Shown here: positions 38,660-46,552 of the stretch, piece after piece
Layout: each line of letters opens with the position of its first letter
How positions within the stretch are numbered: the first letter of the stretch is position 1
Assembly: GCA_049514215.1 (NCBI GenBank)
Contig: JBEKVI010000063.1
Location: forward strand, 18,232-82,231
Origin: BOG-994 sp049514215
Lineage (GTDB): Bacteria > Pseudomonadota > Gammaproteobacteria > Burkholderiales > Burkholderiaceae_D
Direction: 5' to 3'
Length of the DNA stretch: 64,000 nt
Program-made: the position numbers and the translations under genes
Notes under the pieces: model-generated
Told to the model about the DNA's origin: nothing
The model's database searches: none
Seen by the model: the letters and a program-made list of their open reading frames with translations, nothing else

Positions 38660-39109
38660 CTAGCGCAGGTTCTGTTTAAGGATGCGCTGCTGCTCGCGTT
38701 TCCAGTCGCGATCGATTTCCGCGTCACGCTTGTCGTGCTGCTTCTTGCCCTTGGCCAGTCCGACCTCGAGCTTGATGCGGCCCTTGCTAAAGTGCAGGTT
38801 CAGTGGAACCAGGGTGTAGCCAGCCCGCTCCACCTTGCCCACGAGCTTATCGATCTCCTTTGCGTGCAAGAGGAGCTTGCGCGTGCGGGTCGGCTCGGCG
38901 TGGACGTGCGTTGAAGCCTGCTGCAGGGGCGTGATATGGGCGCCGAAGAGCCATACCTCACCCCCGCGCACGATGACGTAGGCTTCCTTGATGTTGGCGC
39001 GGCCGGCGCGAATTGCTTTGGCTTCCCAGCCCTCCAGGGCAAGTCCGGCCTCCAGGCGATCCTCGATGAAGTAATCGTGGGTGGCCTTCTTGTTCTGAAC
39101 GATACTCAT
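38660..39109 (-). CDS. smpB: SsrA-binding protein SmpB
   Basis: SmpB works with tmRNA to rescue stalled ribosomes. The 149-residue protein has NKKATHDYFIEDRLEAGLAL, the EGWEAKAIRAGRANIKEAYV core, and the basic C-terminal tail KKQHDKRDAEIDRDWKREQQR that reaches into the ribosome. The frame is open upstream; the family N terminus MSIVQNKKA fixes the ATG at 39109. It is divergent from ratA-ratB, as in many proteobacteria. No ssrA gene is seen in the window. Confidence 0.97.
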   Translation of the reverse strand: MSIVQNKKATHDYFIEDRLEAGLALEGWEAKAIRAGRANIKEAYVIVRGGEVWLFGAHITPLQQASTHVHAEPTRTRKLLLHAKEIDKLVGKVERAGYTLVPLNLHFSKGRIKLEVGLAKGKKQHDKRDAEIDRDWKREQQRILKQNLR

Positions 39110-39212
39110 GACGGGTGCGGCTTCGCAATCGGCTAAAATTAGAAATACCCGCGGCCTTCGGTGGGGATCCTCAGGCGGGCCCGACATTGTAACCACCCGA
39201 CCCAGCCACGGC

Positions 39213-39644
39213 ATGGCCGAAATCGATAAATCAGTCCTGGTTCCCTACAGTAACGCCCAGATGTTCGCCTTAGTGGAGGCGGTTGAGGACTATCCGAAAT
39301 TTCTGCCCTGGTGCGCGGGCACGCGGGTGACTCATCGCACCGAGAACGCGATGGACGCGACCATCGACATCCGCTATCGCGGGGTCGAGCAGAGCTTCAC
39401 GACCCACAACACCCTTTTTGCCCACGACCGAATCCAGATGGAATTCCGCGACGGGCCGTTTTCGGAGCTTTCAGGGGTATGGTCCTTCACCCCGCTTAAG
39501 CCCGGAGCGTGCAAAGTCCAGCTTAAGCTGCACTATGCTTTTTCGAGCCGTGTCCTGGAGGGGCTGGTTGGCCCGGTGTTTCACTACATCGCGACGAGCT
39601 TCGTTGACAGTTTCACGCGCCGGGCGAAGGCCCTCTATGGATAG
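39213..39644 (+). CDS. ratA: RatA/COQ10-family START-domain protein
   Basis: This 143-residue protein is a START-fold member: AEIDKSVLVPYSNAQMFALV, VEDYPKFLPWCAGTRV and a C-terminal helix FVDSFTRRAKALYG. In E. coli RatA is reported to block ribosome subunit joining, while relatives bind ubiquinone; the role here could be either. Its position next to smpB and before ratB/rnfH matches the E. coli order. Confidence 0.92.
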   Translation: MAEIDKSVLVPYSNAQMFALVEAVEDYPKFLPWCAGTRVTHRTENAMDATIDIRYRGVEQSFTTHNTLFAHDRIQMEFRDGPFSELSGVWSFTPLKPGACKVQLKLHYAFSSRVLEGLVGPVFHYIATSFVDSFTRRAKALYG

Positions 39645-39957
39645 CGCGACAAAATCCGGGGAGGCCGGGGCGGCGCTGCTGACCGTTTCGGTCGTCTATG
39701 CACTCCCCGGGCGGGCTGTGGCACGCACGGTTCGCCTTGCGCCAGGCAGCCGCGTTGGCGAGGCCATCGAGGCCAGCGGCATCCCGAAGGAGGCCGGCCT
39801 TGATCTTAGCGACCACAGCGTGGGTGTGTACGGACGCGTTTGCACGCTCGAAGAGCCGCTTTGCGACCACGACCGGGTCGAGATTTATCGTGCGCTGCCC
39901 GCCGCACCCAACGAAGCGCGCCTGCGCCGGGCGGTGAAAAAAGTTCGCAAGAGCTAA
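39637..39957 (+). CDS. ratB: RnfH/RatB family ubiquitin-like protein
   Basis: The 106-residue protein has a beta-grasp pattern with LTVSVVYALPGRAVARTVRL, then VGEAIEASGI, VGVYGR and DRVEIYRALPAAPNEARLRR, typical of the RnfH (RatB) family. The molecular role is not established. It overlaps ratA by eight bases, so the two are co-translated. Confidence 0.88.
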   Translation: MDSATKSGEAGAALLTVSVVYALPGRAVARTVRLAPGSRVGEAIEASGIPKEAGLDLSDHSVGVYGRVCTLEEPLCDHDRVEIYRALPAAPNEARLRRAVKKVRKS

Positions 39958-39958
39958 G

Positions 39959-40444
39959 CTACTTGCAGTTCTCCGCAAGGTCGGCCTGCGCCTTTTGGGT
40001 TTCGGCCTGGCGCTGGCTGTCGTCAACAAAATACCGCTGTCCCGAGTCGTCGGTGCGGGCTATGCGCTGACCGCTTTGCAGGGTCGTCAGATTGGCCCGC
40101 ATCGCCTGGCAGTGTTGCTGGATGGCCTCATTCTTGGCGGCGTCGTCTTGCTGCTTCTTGGACGCGTCGGCAAGCTCCTTCTGCCTTTTTTTGAATTCCA
40201 GGTCCTGCTCGGCCAGGCTCTTGGTCTTGTTGGCATCGCTGGCGGGCGGCGGGGCCGACATGTTGTGCCCAGACGGCGTCTTCAGGATGCGGGACTCCGG
40301 GACCGTCGTCGGAGGCGGCTGATCGCTCACCACGGTATGCCCGGCATCGTCTTTCCACATCCACTGCGCGAATCCCGCTGTCGGCACGCACAGGGCCAGC
40401 CCGACTCCGATTGCCGCCGCAAAACGTACTGCACCCGTGCACAT
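39959..40444 (-). CDS. second exported DUF4124-type protein
   Basis: The 161-residue protein has a signal peptide ending TAGFA, then the DUF4124-like start QWMWKDDAGHTVVSDQPPP, followed by a charged Lys-, Asp- and Glu-rich helix. Two cysteines (QHCQ and ENCK) lie in the C-terminal half. GGGAGA stands seven bases before the ATG at 40444, which decides against the longer frame. It is inserted head to head with guaB, between ratB and guaB. Function unknown. Confidence 0.8.
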   Translation of the reverse strand: MCTGAVRFAAAIGVGLALCVPTAGFAQWMWKDDAGHTVVSDQPPPTTVPESRILKTPSGHNMSAPPPASDANKTKSLAEQDLEFKKRQKELADASKKQQDDAAKNEAIQQHCQAMRANLTTLQSGQRIARTDDSGQRYFVDDSQRQAETQKAQADLAENCK

Positions 40445-40470
40445 AGACTCGTCTCCCGTATGAATCGCTA

Positions 40471-40499
40471 ACAGTACGCGAGCCAAAACGACCAGTCAA
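40471..40499 (-). promoter_or_regulatory. probable promoter of the second DUF4124 gene
   Basis: On the minus strand TTGACT (40499-40494) and TACTGT (40476-40471) are 17 bases apart, 27 bases from the start codon. Confidence 0.5.
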
Positions 40500-40538
40500 T
40501 GCGCGCAAACCGCGCGGCAAGCCCTGTCAAGGTTTCTG

Positions 40539-40544
40539 TATAAT
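40539..40544 (+). promoter_or_regulatory. candidate -10 element of guaB
   Basis: A perfect TATAAT lies 27 bases before the guaB ATG, but no recognisable -35 is present at the right distance. Confidence 0.4.
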
Positions 40545-40571
40545 TCGCTTTTGTGCCATAAGGAAAACGCG

Positions 40572-42035
40572 ATGCGTTTGGTTCAGAAAGCACTGACGTT
40601 CGATGACGTCCTCCTTGTTCCCGCCTATTCGGCCGTTCTACCCCGCGATACCAGCCTGAAAACCCAGTTGACCCGCGCCATCCGGGTCAATCTTCCCCTC
40701 GTATCGGCCGCGATGGATACGGTAACGGAGGGGCGCCTTGCCATCGCGATGGCACAGGAGGGCGGAATCGGGTTCATCCACAAGAATCTCTCCCCCCGTG
40801 AGCAGGCGCGCGAAGTGGCCAAGGTCAAGCGCTTTGAGTCGGGCGTGCTGCGCGATCCCATCACGATCCCTCCCGACATGAAAATCCGCGACGTCATCGC
40901 GCTGACGGTTCAGCACGGGATCTCCGGATTTCCCGTCGTCGAGGGCAAACGCGTCGTCGGCATCATCACCAACCGCGATCTGCGCTTCGAAGAAGAGCTG
41001 GACGCCGAGGTCCGCAGCAAGATGACACCGCGCGAGAAGCTCGTGACCGTGGGCGAAGGGGCGACGCTCGAGGAGGCCAAGCGCCTCATGAACCGCCATC
41101 GGCTAGAGCGCGTGGTGGTGGTCAATGACGCTTTTGAGCTGCGCGGCCTGATCACCGTGAAAGACATCCAAAAAGCGACCGAACACCCCGATGCGTGCAA
41201 GGACGAGCAAGGCAAGCTGCGGGTGGGAGCCGCTGTGGGTGTGGGCGAGGATACCGAGGAGCGCTGCGAACTTCTGGCCGCGGCGGGCGTCGATCTCCTC
41301 GTGGTCGATACGGCCCACGGTCATAGCCGTGGCGTCATCGACCGTGTGCGCTGGATCAAGACGCATTACTCCCATCTGCAGGTGATTGGCGGCAACATCG
41401 CCACCGGCGAGGCGGCGCGTGCCCTGGTGGAGGCGGGAGCCGACGCCGTGAAGGTGGGTATCGGTCCGGGCTCCATCTGCACCACGCGCATCGTGGCTGG
41501 CGTAGGGGTGCCCCAGATCACGGCCATTGACAACGTGGCGCGCGCTCTCAACGGGACCGGAGTGCCGCTCATTGCCGACGGCGGCGTGCGCTATTCCGGC
41601 GACGTCGCCAAAGCGGTCGCAGCGGGAGCCTATTCGGTCATGATGGGTGGGCTTTTTGCGGGTACCGAGGAAGCGCCCGGCGAAGTGATCCTGTTCCAGG
41701 GGCGCTCGTATAAGGCCTATCGCGGTATGGGATCGATCGGAGCCATGCAGGACGGCTCGGCGGACCGGTATTTCCAGGACGGTGATAACCCCAACGTCGA
41801 AAAACTGGTCCCCGAAGGAATCGAGGGCCGGGTTCCCTACAAAGGCAGCGTCCTGGCCATCTTGCATCAACTGTCCGGCGGTCTGCGCGCGAGCATGGGC
41901 TATTGCGGTTGCGCGACCATCGATGCGATGCGAGCCAATGCGCAATTCGTGGAGATCACCTCTGCCGGGATCAGGGAGTCGCACGTGCATGACGTCCAGA
42001 TTACCAAGGAAGCGCCCAATTATCGGGTCGAGTAG
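40572..42035 (+). CDS. guaB: inosine-5'-monophosphate dehydrogenase
   Basis: GuaB oxidises IMP to XMP, the first step towards GMP. The 487-residue protein is a TIM barrel (LTFDDVLLVPAYSAVLPRD at the start) with two CBS domains inserted at about 90-205. The catalytic Cys is at about 303 in GIGPGSICTTRIV and the flap carries the usual RYF motif (SADRYFQ). AGGAAAA stands eight bases before the ATG at 40572. guaA follows 191 bases later. Confidence 0.97.
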   Translation: MRLVQKALTFDDVLLVPAYSAVLPRDTSLKTQLTRAIRVNLPLVSAAMDTVTEGRLAIAMAQEGGIGFIHKNLSPREQAREVAKVKRFESGVLRDPITIPPDMKIRDVIALTVQHGISGFPVVEGKRVVGIITNRDLRFEEELDAEVRSKMTPREKLVTVGEGATLEEAKRLMNRHRLERVVVVNDAFELRGLITVKDIQKATEHPDACKDEQGKLRVGAAVGVGEDTEERCELLAAAGVDLLVVDTAHGHSRGVIDRVRWIKTHYSHLQVIGGNIATGEAARALVEAGADAVKVGIGPGSICTTRIVAGVGVPQITAIDNVARALNGTGVPLIADGGVRYSGDVAKAVAAGAYSVMMGGLFAGTEEAPGEVILFQGRSYKAYRGMGSIGAMQDGSADRYFQDGDNPNVEKLVPEGIEGRVPYKGSVLAILHQLSGGLRASMGYCGCATIDAMRANAQFVEITSAGIRESHVHDVQITKEAPNYRVE

Positions 42036-42226
42036 CAGCGTGCGCCCGCCACGCGGCATCGTTGATCGGTGGCGCACAGGACCCTTAGGGGCTAAAGGCG
42101 AGCGCCTTTCGGGATGGTCGCGTGGCCGGGAAGTCGCGGCTGTTCATGATTCATCACACTGGACCGTTCGTGCGAGAGCGGTCTGCGGACCTGCTCCCGG
42201 TTAGATCCGAGAATCCGAACCTGACC

Positions 42227-43804
42227 ATGCATTCCAAAATTCTCATCCTCGACTTCGGATCCCAGGTGACCCAGCTCATCGCGCGGCGCGTACGGGAGGC
42301 CCACGTCTATTGCGAAGTGCATCCTTTCGATGTTTCCGATGACTTTGTGAAGGGATTTGGAGCGCACGGCGTGATCCTTTCCGGCAGCCACATGTCGGCC
42401 TATGAAGAGAGCACCGCCAAGGCACCCCAGTCCGTGTTCGAGCTGGGGGTTCCAGTTCTTGGAATCTGTTATGGCATGCAGACCATGGCGCATCAGCTGG
42501 GGGGGCGTGTGGAAGGGGGGCACAGCCGGGAGTTTGGCTATGCCGAGGTGCGGGCGCGCGGTCACACCCGGCTTTTAGAGGGGATCGCCGATCGGACCAC
42601 GAGCGAAGGTCACGGCATGCTCCATGTCTGGATGAGCCATGGAGATAAGGTGACCGAGCTTCCTCCCGGTTTTGTTCTCATGGCTTCGACCGAAAGCTGT
42701 CCGATCGCGGGCATGGCCGATGAGACGCGCCGTTTCTTTGCGGTCCAGTTTCATCCGGAGGTCACGCACACGTCACAGGGTCAAGCAATCCTTTCACGTT
42801 TTGTCCTCGATATCTGCGGTGCCAAGCCGGATTGGGTCATGGGAGACTACGCCGCCGAGGCCATCGAGAAGATCCGCGCCAAAGTCGGTGGCGACCATGT
42901 CATCCTCGGGCTTTCGGGCGGCGTGGACAGCTCGGTGGCCGCCGTGCTCGTGCATCGCGCCATCGGCACGCAATTGACTTGCGTTTTTGTCGACCATGGG
43001 CTTTTGCGGCTCAACGAGGCCCAACAGGTGCTTGCGACCTTCGGCGCACTCGGTGTGAAGGTCATCCATGTCGATCGGAGCGCGCAATTCCTAGCGAAGC
43101 TCAAGGGGGTTCAAGACCCGGAGGAAAAGCGCCGCATCATTGGGCGCGAATTCGTCGAGGTCTTCCAGGAGGAAGCTAGCCGGATTTCAGATGCCCGCTG
43201 GCTGGCCCAGGGGACGATCTACCCCGATGTCATCGAATCGGCAGGTGCCCACACCAAGAAGGCGATGACGATCAAATCCCATCACAACGTTGGAGGGCTC
43301 CCCGAAACCCTGCATCTAAAGCTGCTAGAGCCGCTGCGTGAGCTCTTTAAAGACGAGGTACGGCAATTGGGTCTGGCTTTGGGCCTGCCCCGCGCGATGG
43401 TGGATCGCCATCCGTTCCCAGGACCGGGCCTTGGTGTGCGTATCCTGGGCGAAGTCAGGGCCGAATACGCCGAGCTCCTGCGGCGGGCCGATGCGATTTT
43501 TATCGAGGAGCTGCGCAATACGCATGATGAGAAGGGACGCAGCTGGTACGAACTGACCTCACAGGCATTTGCCGTGTTCCTGCCCGTCAAGTCGGTCGGC
43601 GTGATGGGTGACGGCAGAACCTATGAATGGGTGGTCGCGCTAAGAGCGGTGCAGACGACGGACTTTATGACCGCGCACTGGGCCCATCTGCCCCACGATC
43701 TCCTGGGACGGGTTTCGAATCGCATCATCAACGAAGTCCGTGGCATCAATCGCGTGGTCTACGACATTTCAGGCAAGCCTCCGGCAACTATCGAGTGGGA
43801 GTGA
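42227..43804 (+). CDS. guaA: GMP synthase (glutamine-hydrolysing)
   Basis: GuaA aminates XMP to GMP. The 525-residue protein has a class I glutamine amidotransferase domain with the nucleophile Cys at about 81 in GICYGMQ and FHPEVTHT. A PP-loop domain follows with GLSGGVDSSVAA, then the dimerisation domain, ending in PPATIEWE. The frame is open upstream to 42122, but MHSKILILDFGSQ at 42227 is the family start. The last codons are repeated about 1.1 kb downstream (see the repeat entries), which marks this gene end as a probable integration site. Confidence 0.97.
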   Translation: MHSKILILDFGSQVTQLIARRVREAHVYCEVHPFDVSDDFVKGFGAHGVILSGSHMSAYEESTAKAPQSVFELGVPVLGICYGMQTMAHQLGGRVEGGHSREFGYAEVRARGHTRLLEGIADRTTSEGHGMLHVWMSHGDKVTELPPGFVLMASTESCPIAGMADETRRFFAVQFHPEVTHTSQGQAILSRFVLDICGAKPDWVMGDYAAEAIEKIRAKVGGDHVILGLSGGVDSSVAAVLVHRAIGTQLTCVFVDHGLLRLNEAQQVLATFGALGVKVIHVDRSAQFLAKLKGVQDPEEKRRIIGREFVEVFQEEASRISDARWLAQGTIYPDVIESAGAHTKKAMTIKSHHNVGGLPETLHLKLLEPLRELFKDEVRQLGLALGLPRAMVDRHPFPGPGLGVRILGEVRAEYAELLRRADAIFIEELRNTHDEKGRSWYELTSQAFAVFLPVKSVGVMGDGRTYEWVVALRAVQTTDFMTAHWAHLPHDLLGRVSNRIINEVRGINRVVYDISGKPPATIEWE

Positions 43805-43806
43805 CC
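43781..43806 (+). repeat. guaA 3'-end copy 1 (candidate attachment site)
   Basis: The end of guaA reads ...ATC GAG TGG GAG TGA CCAG. The 12 bases GAGTGGGAGTGA recur exactly at 44927-44938, within a 19-base stretch with two mismatches, and TGGCACG(A/G)TCGG recurs 24-36 bases further on in both places. The 3' end of guaA is a known integration point for genomic islands. Confidence 0.55.
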
Positions 43807-44113
43807 AGACCAGGGCGCTTCCCTAGTGTGGCACGATCGGCAAGTTGGTCGTGCTGTTGACACAGCACGAACCCCCTCCGATCCCGGTTCACCTGCTGCT
43901 GCCTTCTGCCCGCTCCATAACAATGAAGCAGCGGGCCTTCGTCGCTTTCGCAGCACCACGACTGCGTCGTCATCTTGACAGAGCTGCGGATCAGATAGGC
44001 CGTATCAATTCTGGCCGCCGCCAGACTGCGAGGGTACGGTGAATGATTCCCCGCCGAGGAGCACAAGCGACGACGCTCAGCAAAGACATCACGCCTCCGG
44101 CACGCGAGCGGAT
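43805..44113. other. gap after guaA without a credible gene
   Basis: This stretch holds the end of the guaA repeat region and one strong hairpin (43849-43870). Short open frames exist on both strands, but none has a recognisable product or a good ribosome binding site. Nothing else is seen. Confidence 0.4.
43849..43870. terminator. perfect 8-bp hairpin downstream of guaA
   Basis: TCGTGCTG-TTGACA-CAGCACGA is a perfect 8-base inverted repeat with a six-base loop, 45 bases after the guaA stop. It lacks a T tract (ACCCCC follows), so it may be a weak terminator or a protein-binding site. Confidence 0.35.
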
Positions 44114-44485
44114 TCAGCCGAATAAGATGTGGAAGCGCGCAGCGAGAGTCCGAAGATTCTTGTCAAGGGTCCAAAGCACGGCGTCGGAAGTCAGCAGCAC
44201 TGACCCAAGCAATAGTAGATCGATGGCGCCACAGCCCGAATCCTGAAGTTGCTCTCGCTCAATCAATGCGAGCGTTTCATCCGTGCTGGCGACGGTAGCT
44301 GAGCGCAGCTGCCTCAAGTCGCTCAAGGTGCGTTCCCGCGGTGCCGGCGGCGTGCCGCACGCGATTTCAATCAAAACCATTGGATGGTAGAGCACTTGGT
44401 CGGCCGACAATAGAGTCCGCAGCGCTTGGTTGGACTTGCGGAAATGTGCGACCCAAACCGAGGTATCTGCCAGGACGAGACTCAT
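44114..44485 (-). CDS. VapC-type PIN-domain toxin
   Basis: The 123-residue protein is a PIN-domain endoribonuclease. The acidic active-site residues are visible: Asp7 in LADTSVW, Glu40 in LIEIACG, Asp89 in GAIDLLLL, and Asp108 in LWTLDKNL. Such toxins cut tRNA or rRNA and are held in check by the antitoxin encoded just upstream, here 12 bases away. The gene lies between two copies of the guaA 3' end. Being a small module far from its relatives in gene order, it was probably acquired; the RNA target is unknown. Confidence 0.92.
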   Translation of the reverse strand: MSLVLADTSVWVAHFRKSNQALRTLLSADQVLYHPMVLIEIACGTPPAPRERTLSDLRQLRSATVASTDETLALIEREQLQDSGCGAIDLLLLGSVLLTSDAVLWTLDKNLRTLAARFHILFG

Positions 44486-44497
44486 TGGACGTGAATC

Positions 44498-44692
44498 CTA
44501 GAGTGGCCTGCGGCGCGGGACCGATTTCATCCGCGGCGCCTTTCCGCCCAGCGCGGCCAGGCGTTTGCCTGCCTGGACGCGAACAAACACCTTCATAGCC
44601 TCCCGAAACAGGTCGGCCTTGTCAGTCCCGGGGTCGGCTACCTCGAGGGCACGCTGAAAGAGCTCATCGTCGATGGTGACTGTGGTTCTCAC
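44498..44692 (-). CDS. VapB-type ribbon-helix-helix antitoxin
   Basis: The 64-residue protein begins with the RHH strand MRTTVTIDDELFQRALEVA, followed by a helix KADLFREAMKVFVRVQAGKRL and a C-terminal part ending in basic Arg and Pro residues that would wrap around the toxin. It starts with GTG; AAGGA lies about seven bases upstream on the minus strand. It is the first gene of the pair and should repress their shared promoter. Confidence 0.9.
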   Translation of the reverse strand: MRTTVTIDDELFQRALEVADPGTDKADLFREAMKVFVRVQAGKRLAALGGKAPRMKSVPRRRPL

Positions 44693-44703
44693 GATCTTTT
44701 CCT

Positions 44704-44735
44704 TATCATCAGAAAAGATGCACTATATCATCACA
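44704..44735 (-). promoter_or_regulatory. candidate vapBC operator (direct repeats)
   Basis: TATCATCAGA (44704-44713) and TATCATCACA (44726-44735) on the plus strand are nine of ten identical and start 22 bases apart, two helical turns. They lie immediately upstream of vapB, fitting binding by two RHH dimers. A minus-strand TATAGT (44727-44722) could be the -10. Confidence 0.45.
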
Positions 44736-44914
44736 AAATGCATCAGCGTTACGCCCGAATGCGGTGAGAGCGCCTGGATTCGCGTGTTCCAGTTGTGACC
44801 ATCGGGATCTATCGCCATCTATCGCCCTCAAGCGGAAGTTTTTGGCGGTAGATGTGACGGAAAAATGCGGCATAGCCTGAAAGGAAGTTTAGTACTATCA
44901 GGTGGTTATGCACG

Positions 44915-44940
44915 CCGGAGACAATTGAGTGGGAGTGAGC
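44915..44940 (+). repeat. guaA 3'-end copy 2 (displaced, candidate attachment site)
   Basis: Read in frame, this reads CCG GAG ACA ATT GAG TGG GAG TGA, i.e. P-E-T-I-E-W-E-stop, against P-A-T-I-E-W-E-stop at the true guaA end. The match includes the stop codon, and similarity continues weakly to about 44969. There is no guaA reading frame before it, so this is a detached gene end. Confidence 0.55.
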
Positions 44941-45096
44941 AGGAAGCTACCCCATTTTGGCACGGTCGGTCGCTGCGGTGAAGCTTGAGTTTTTTGGCAA
45001 AACTGGCAGAAACTCACCTTCGTCCGCATCGCGCAGATCGGCGCATTCAGCCGGTGAGATTCGACTTCTTAAATTCTTTCCCACGGTTTTTTTAGG

Positions 45097-45586
45097 CTAG
45101 TTCACAGCCTGAAGCTTTGCTGATTTCATTAACTTCAAGATCTCATCATTGATTGGTCCGGGATTGGTTTTTCCGCCGAGTTTCGGGGTGTACGTAGCGG
45201 CGACGCCGTAGACGACAACCGAGACTTTCCGCTGTGGATCAACCCAGCAGGCAAAGTAACCGTCCAAGCTCACATCGTGATAGGAGGCGACGCCGGATGG
45301 CCACGACGACTTAGGCGGCATTCCGATCAAAGTCGGCAGTGGACCTGACGCGTCGGCGCTGAGGTCACTGTGGCTTTGCATGGTTTCGTGCCAAAGCGGC
45401 CAGCTGTGGCCATCGTACCCGAGCCCCGACTTTGCTGATCTCAATCGAAAGGGCGCGTCCTTCGATATTGCCAATCACTCCGGATGGAGCGAAATTGGCT
45501 CGCTTCATCCGGTCCAGCTGGCCCTGGCTGTCGCTAATCCAGTCGTCGGGATAATCGACGTGGCGACATGCAAGAACTCTCCCTTT
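45097..45586 (-). pseudogene. frameshifted gene of unknown function behind the VOC gene
   Basis: Two frames seem to belong to one protein. Just after the VOC stop the minus strand reads HVDYPDDWISDSQGQLDRMK then RANFAPSGVIGNIEGRALSI, in one frame. From about 45420 another frame carries on with YDGHSWPLWHETMQSHSDLS and ends DEILKLMKSAKLQAVN at 45097. The switch lies near 45415-45425. An ATG with AAGGGAGAG upstream (near 45568) is out of frame with the first part, suggesting a second indel. I do not recognise the family. It would be the last gene of the TetR-YCII-SRPBCC-VOC operon. An intact shorter protein from 45474 (125 residues) is the alternative reading. Confidence 0.5.
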
Positions 45587-46012
45587 TTAGGCCGCAGGTC
45601 TTTGGCAATTCACCATCCAGGGCGTGGCGAACTGGTCTGTCACCATGCCAAATCGCAGCGCCCAGAAAGTCTCAGCCATGGGCATGCACACGGTGCCACC
45701 CTGCGACAACTCACTGAAGATGCGCTCGGCTTCCGCAGGCGTGTCCACCGCGACGCTAACGCAAAATCCCTGCGGCTTCGAGGGTCCTCTCATGGGCGCA
45801 TCGCCGCCCATGAGAAGGTGTCCACCGGCCTCGAGCCTTGCGTGCATGATGCGATGGGCCACCTCGGGATTCTGGGGAACGCCGGAGTCCGGAGGCGCGT
45901 CTGCATGGCGAAGCATCATCAGAATCTTGCCGCCAAACACCTTCTCATAGCGCTTGAACGCTTCCTCGCATTGGCCGTCGAAACTGAGATAGGTCACAAA
46001 ATCGGTCACCAT
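45587..46012 (-). CDS. VOC-superfamily (PhnB-like) protein
   Basis: The 141-residue protein has the PhnB-type glyoxalase fold: VTYLSFDGQCEEAFKRYEKVFGG at the start, HARLEAGGHLLMGGD in the middle, and TVCMPMAETFWALRFGMVTD at the end. Members of this group are often called 3-demethylubiquinone methyltransferase-like by database tradition, without evidence. The substrate is unknown. It follows an SRPBCC and a YCII gene on the same strand, a common trio. Confidence 0.85.
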   Translation of the reverse strand: MVTDFVTYLSFDGQCEEAFKRYEKVFGGKILMMLRHADAPPDSGVPQNPEVAHRIMHARLEAGGHLLMGGDAPMRGPSKPQGFCVSVAVDTPAEAERIFSELSQGGTVCMPMAETFWALRFGMVTDQFATPWMVNCQRPAA

Positions 46013-46074
46013 GGCAAATATCCTTTCGTTGTAAAACGTAAGCGTCCAGCGCTGACGATGGACCGCGTGTGGTG

Positions 46075-46518
46075 TTACTGCCTGATGTCAGGCTCGACTA
46101 GCAAGGCGAGGTTGGCGAGTGACTGCTGCCAGCCGAGGTAGCAGGCCTCCACCGGGATGACGTCCGGCAGACCCTCCTGGGCGATGTGAAGCTCGGTGCC
46201 GACGGACACCTTCTTTAGCGTCACGGTCACATGCACGGTCCCGGGCAATTTGGGGTCTTCGAAAACATCCGTGTAACGGATGCGCTCATGCGGGACGAGT
46301 TCCAAATACTCCCCACCGAAGAAGTGACTCTCGCCGCTGGTGAAATTACGAAACGACATGCGAAACGAGCCGCCGACTTTCGGCTCGAAATGATGCGTCG
46401 TGGCCGTGAAGCCATTCGGCGGCAGCCATTTCGCCATCGCGTCCGCCTCGAGGAAGGCGCGATAGATCTTGACGGGCTCCGTGGCGATCACCCGATGCAG
46501 GCGGACCGTGTTGGGCAT
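46075..46518 (-). CDS. SRPBCC (AHSA1-like) domain protein
   Basis: The 147-residue protein begins PNTVRLHRVIATEPVKIYRA and carries the AHSA1-type pattern AFLEADAMAKWLPPNGF, VGGSFRMSF and YTDVFEDP, with a C-terminal helix EACYLGWQQSLANLALLVEP. These bind hydrophobic ligands; the ligand here is unknown. AAGGAGAACGAG before the ATG at 46518 rejects the longer open frame. It lies in the TetR-led operon. Confidence 0.85.
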   Translation of the reverse strand: MPNTVRLHRVIATEPVKIYRAFLEADAMAKWLPPNGFTATTHHFEPKVGGSFRMSFRNFTSGESHFFGGEYLELVPHERIRYTDVFEDPKLPGTVHVTVTLKKVSVGTELHIAQEGLPDVIPVEACYLGWQQSLANLALLVEPDIRQ

Positions 46519-46552
46519 CTCGTTCTCCTTGGGTATACGGTTGGAAGGCCGG

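Larger units (their letters stand above)
44693..45096. other. gap upstream of vapB with the second guaA-like end
   Basis: This 404-base stretch holds the vapBC promoter/operator repeats and the second copy of the guaA 3' end. No open frame with a recognisable product was found between 44736 and 45096. Confidence 0.5.
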
